A stretch of DNA of 62,002 bases, from the NCBI GenBank assembly GCA_947478005.1, contig CANJVG010000007.1, positions 1 to 62,002 of the forward strand. Direction: 5' to 3'. The notes below the pieces were generated by a model. The model saw only the letters and a program-made list of their open reading frames with translations. It had not been told where the DNA came from and did not search any database. This DNA is from Bacteroidota bacterium. GTDB taxonomy: Bacteria > Bacteroidota > Bacteroidia > Chitinophagales > LD1. The number at the start of each line of letters is the position of its first letter. Position 1 is the first letter of the stretch. The translations under genes were made by a program, and so were the position numbers. Of the stretch, positions 60,933 through 62,002 are shown piece after piece.

Positions 60933-62002
60933 ATGAAACATTTCATAGGAATCATCCTTCTCGCAACTTTACTTTTAGTTTCCTGTGGAGACGGCAATAA
61001 AAAAGCGAAAGAACAAACCACAGGCAAAGGCGGAATTAAATATGGTGGCATGTTTCGCTACAACGAAACCGAGTTTCTGAAAAGTCTTTACCCGCTTTCT
61101 ATCACCGAAGTAGTTGGTCACAGAATCGTAACACAGATTTACGAAGGGCTGGTGGCTTTCAATCCGAAGGACTTAACTATCGAACCTTCACTTGCCGAAA
61201 GCTGGACAGTGGACAACACTGCTACGGTTTATACTTTTAAGATTCGCCAGGGAGTTTATTTTCATGATGATGTTTGTTTTAAAGATGGCAAAGGACGCCC
61301 GGTTACGGCACATGACTTTGAGTATTGCTTCAATTTGCTTTGCACACCAGATTCAAAAAATAACGGCTTTGCTTTCTTCCGCGACATTGTAAAAGGAGCT
61401 ACTGCACTTTACACCGCTCGCCAAAAAAACCAACATGATGCCGATGAAATAGGTGCGTGGGGGGTGAAGGCATTAAACGATTCCACCTTACAGGTGACGC
61501 TCGAAAAACCTTATGCTGATTTTTTAAATCGCCTTGCTCTTCCGTTCATGTGTGCCTTTCCGAAAGAAGCAATTGACCACTACAAAGGCGATATCCTTTA
61601 TCACACTGTAGGCACCGGGCCGTTTTATTTAAAGGCGTTGAAAACCGATGAAGCGGTGATTTTGTCACGCAACGAAAAATACTGGGGCAAGGATGAAAGC
61701 GGCAATCAATTGCCCTATCTCGATGCGATTAAAGTTTCTTTTATAAAGGAAGACAAAACCGATATCCTCGAATTTCAAAAAGGAAATCTGGATATGAAAT
61801 ACCGTTTGCCTTTCGATATGATTGACGAAATCCTCGATGCAAATCATCAGCTCAAAGGCGATTACAAAAAATATGCTTTGCAGGTGAAGCCCGAATTTGC
61901 TACCCAGTTTTACGGGTTCCTTTTTGTAGATAAAGTTTTCAGCAACAAGAATGCGCGCTTAGCTTTCAACTACGCCATTGACCGCGCCAAGATTGCCGAC
62001 TA
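60933..62002 (+). CDS. Partial peptide ABC transporter substrate-binding lipoprotein (SBP family 5)
   Basis: The frame starts at ATG 60933 and runs off the right edge, giving ~356 residues. A signal peptide ends in LLVSC, a lipobox. The typical SBP_bac_5 sequence follows: GGMFRYNETEFLKSLYPLS, EPSLAESW, YTFKIRQGVYFHDD, VTAHDFEYCFN and GTGPFYLK. It is an oligopeptide-binding protein that would deliver peptides to an Opp/Dpp-type permease; the permease genes are not in the window. It lies 48 bp after the ceramidase-like gene. Confidence 0.92.
   Translation, partial: MKHFIGIILLATLLLVSCGDGNKKAKEQTTGKGGIKYGGMFRYNETEFLKSLYPLSITEVVGHRIVTQIYEGLVAFNPKDLTIEPSLAESWTVDNTATVYTFKIRQGVYFHDDVCFKDGKGRPVTAHDFEYCFNLLCTPDSKNNGFAFFRDIVKGATALYTARQKNQHDADEIGAWGVKALNDSTLQVTLEKPYADFLNRLALPFMCAFPKEAIDHYKGDILYHTVGTGPFYLKALKTDEAVILSRNEKYWGKDESGNQLPYLDAIKVSFIKEDKTDILEFQKGNLDMKYRLPFDMIDEILDANHQLKGDYKKYALQVKPEFATQFYGFLFVDKVFSNKNARLAFNYAIDRAKIAD

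Overview
The window is chromosomal DNA of a Bacteroidota bacterium, most likely a free-living, respiring member near Chitinophagales/Sphingobacteriales. The evidence is at least seven secreted proteins with type IX secretion (T9SS) C-terminal sorting domains, a SusC-like TonB-dependent receptor with a carboxypeptidase-like N-terminal domain, promoters of the TTG-N19-TAnnTTT(G/C) type, A-rich leaders without clear Shine-Dalgarno sites, lone nuoN, heme A synthase and a K+-type membrane pyrophosphatase. I saw no rRNA, tRNA, CRISPR array, prophage or intact transposase. The genus is not determinable by eye.

Layout. 1-5 kb: a partial GNAT-like gene, a tandem-repeat array, a fatty acid hydroxylase, a lipoprotein, rluF with a DUF218 pseudogene scrap beside it, an intact DUF218 lipoprotein, a Crp/Fnr regulator and a DUF4260 protein. 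5-14 kb: radical SAM enzyme, recG, a T9SS esterase-like hydrolase and a TonB receptor. 14-17 kb: accessory stretch with two small unknown genes and the first copy of an unusual module (minus-strand gene, 21-bp-period array, plus-strand gene). 17-31 kb: second esterase-like protein, ctaA, MFS transporter, nuoN, M28 peptidase, tsaB, a winged-helix regulator, an inactive rhodanese, glpD, biotin carrier, FAD oxidase and a small operon ending with a sulfatase-fold enzyme. 31-38 kb: accessory stretch with a toxin/antitoxin-like pair, a DNRLRE surface protein between direct repeats, an AAA+ ATPase and the second copy of the module. 38-42 kb: three T9SS surface proteins (leucine-rich, ELWxxDGT-type, Kelch). 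42-50 kb: tatC, rpiB, a serine hydrolase, a hemolysin-III-like protein, YifB and a GH3 glycosidase. 50-52.5 kb: a T9SS protein, a fourth array, an unknown gene and a ParE-type toxin/antitoxin pair. 52.5-62 kb: hppA, FAD dehydrogenase, udk, a GT4 glycosyltransferase, exodeoxyribonuclease III, a ceramidase-like membrane protein and a partial peptide-binding lipoprotein.

The most interesting signal is a family of four degenerate tandem arrays whose period is 21 bp or 42 bp (2 x 21) although their unit sequences differ: 261-533, 15814-16086, 36179-36514 and 51071-51322. Two of them sit in the same gene setting. A minus-strand gene of an unrecognised family (15100-15630 and 35470-35964, clear paralogs sharing an ATPHWD motif) is followed, divergently, by the array and then by a plus-strand gene of unknown function that starts 33-76 bp after the array. 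The arrays are not consistently open reading frames, so they look like DNA- or RNA-level elements. A 21-bp period equals two helical turns, which would put every unit on the same face of the helix. I do not know a described system with this layout; its function is unknown.
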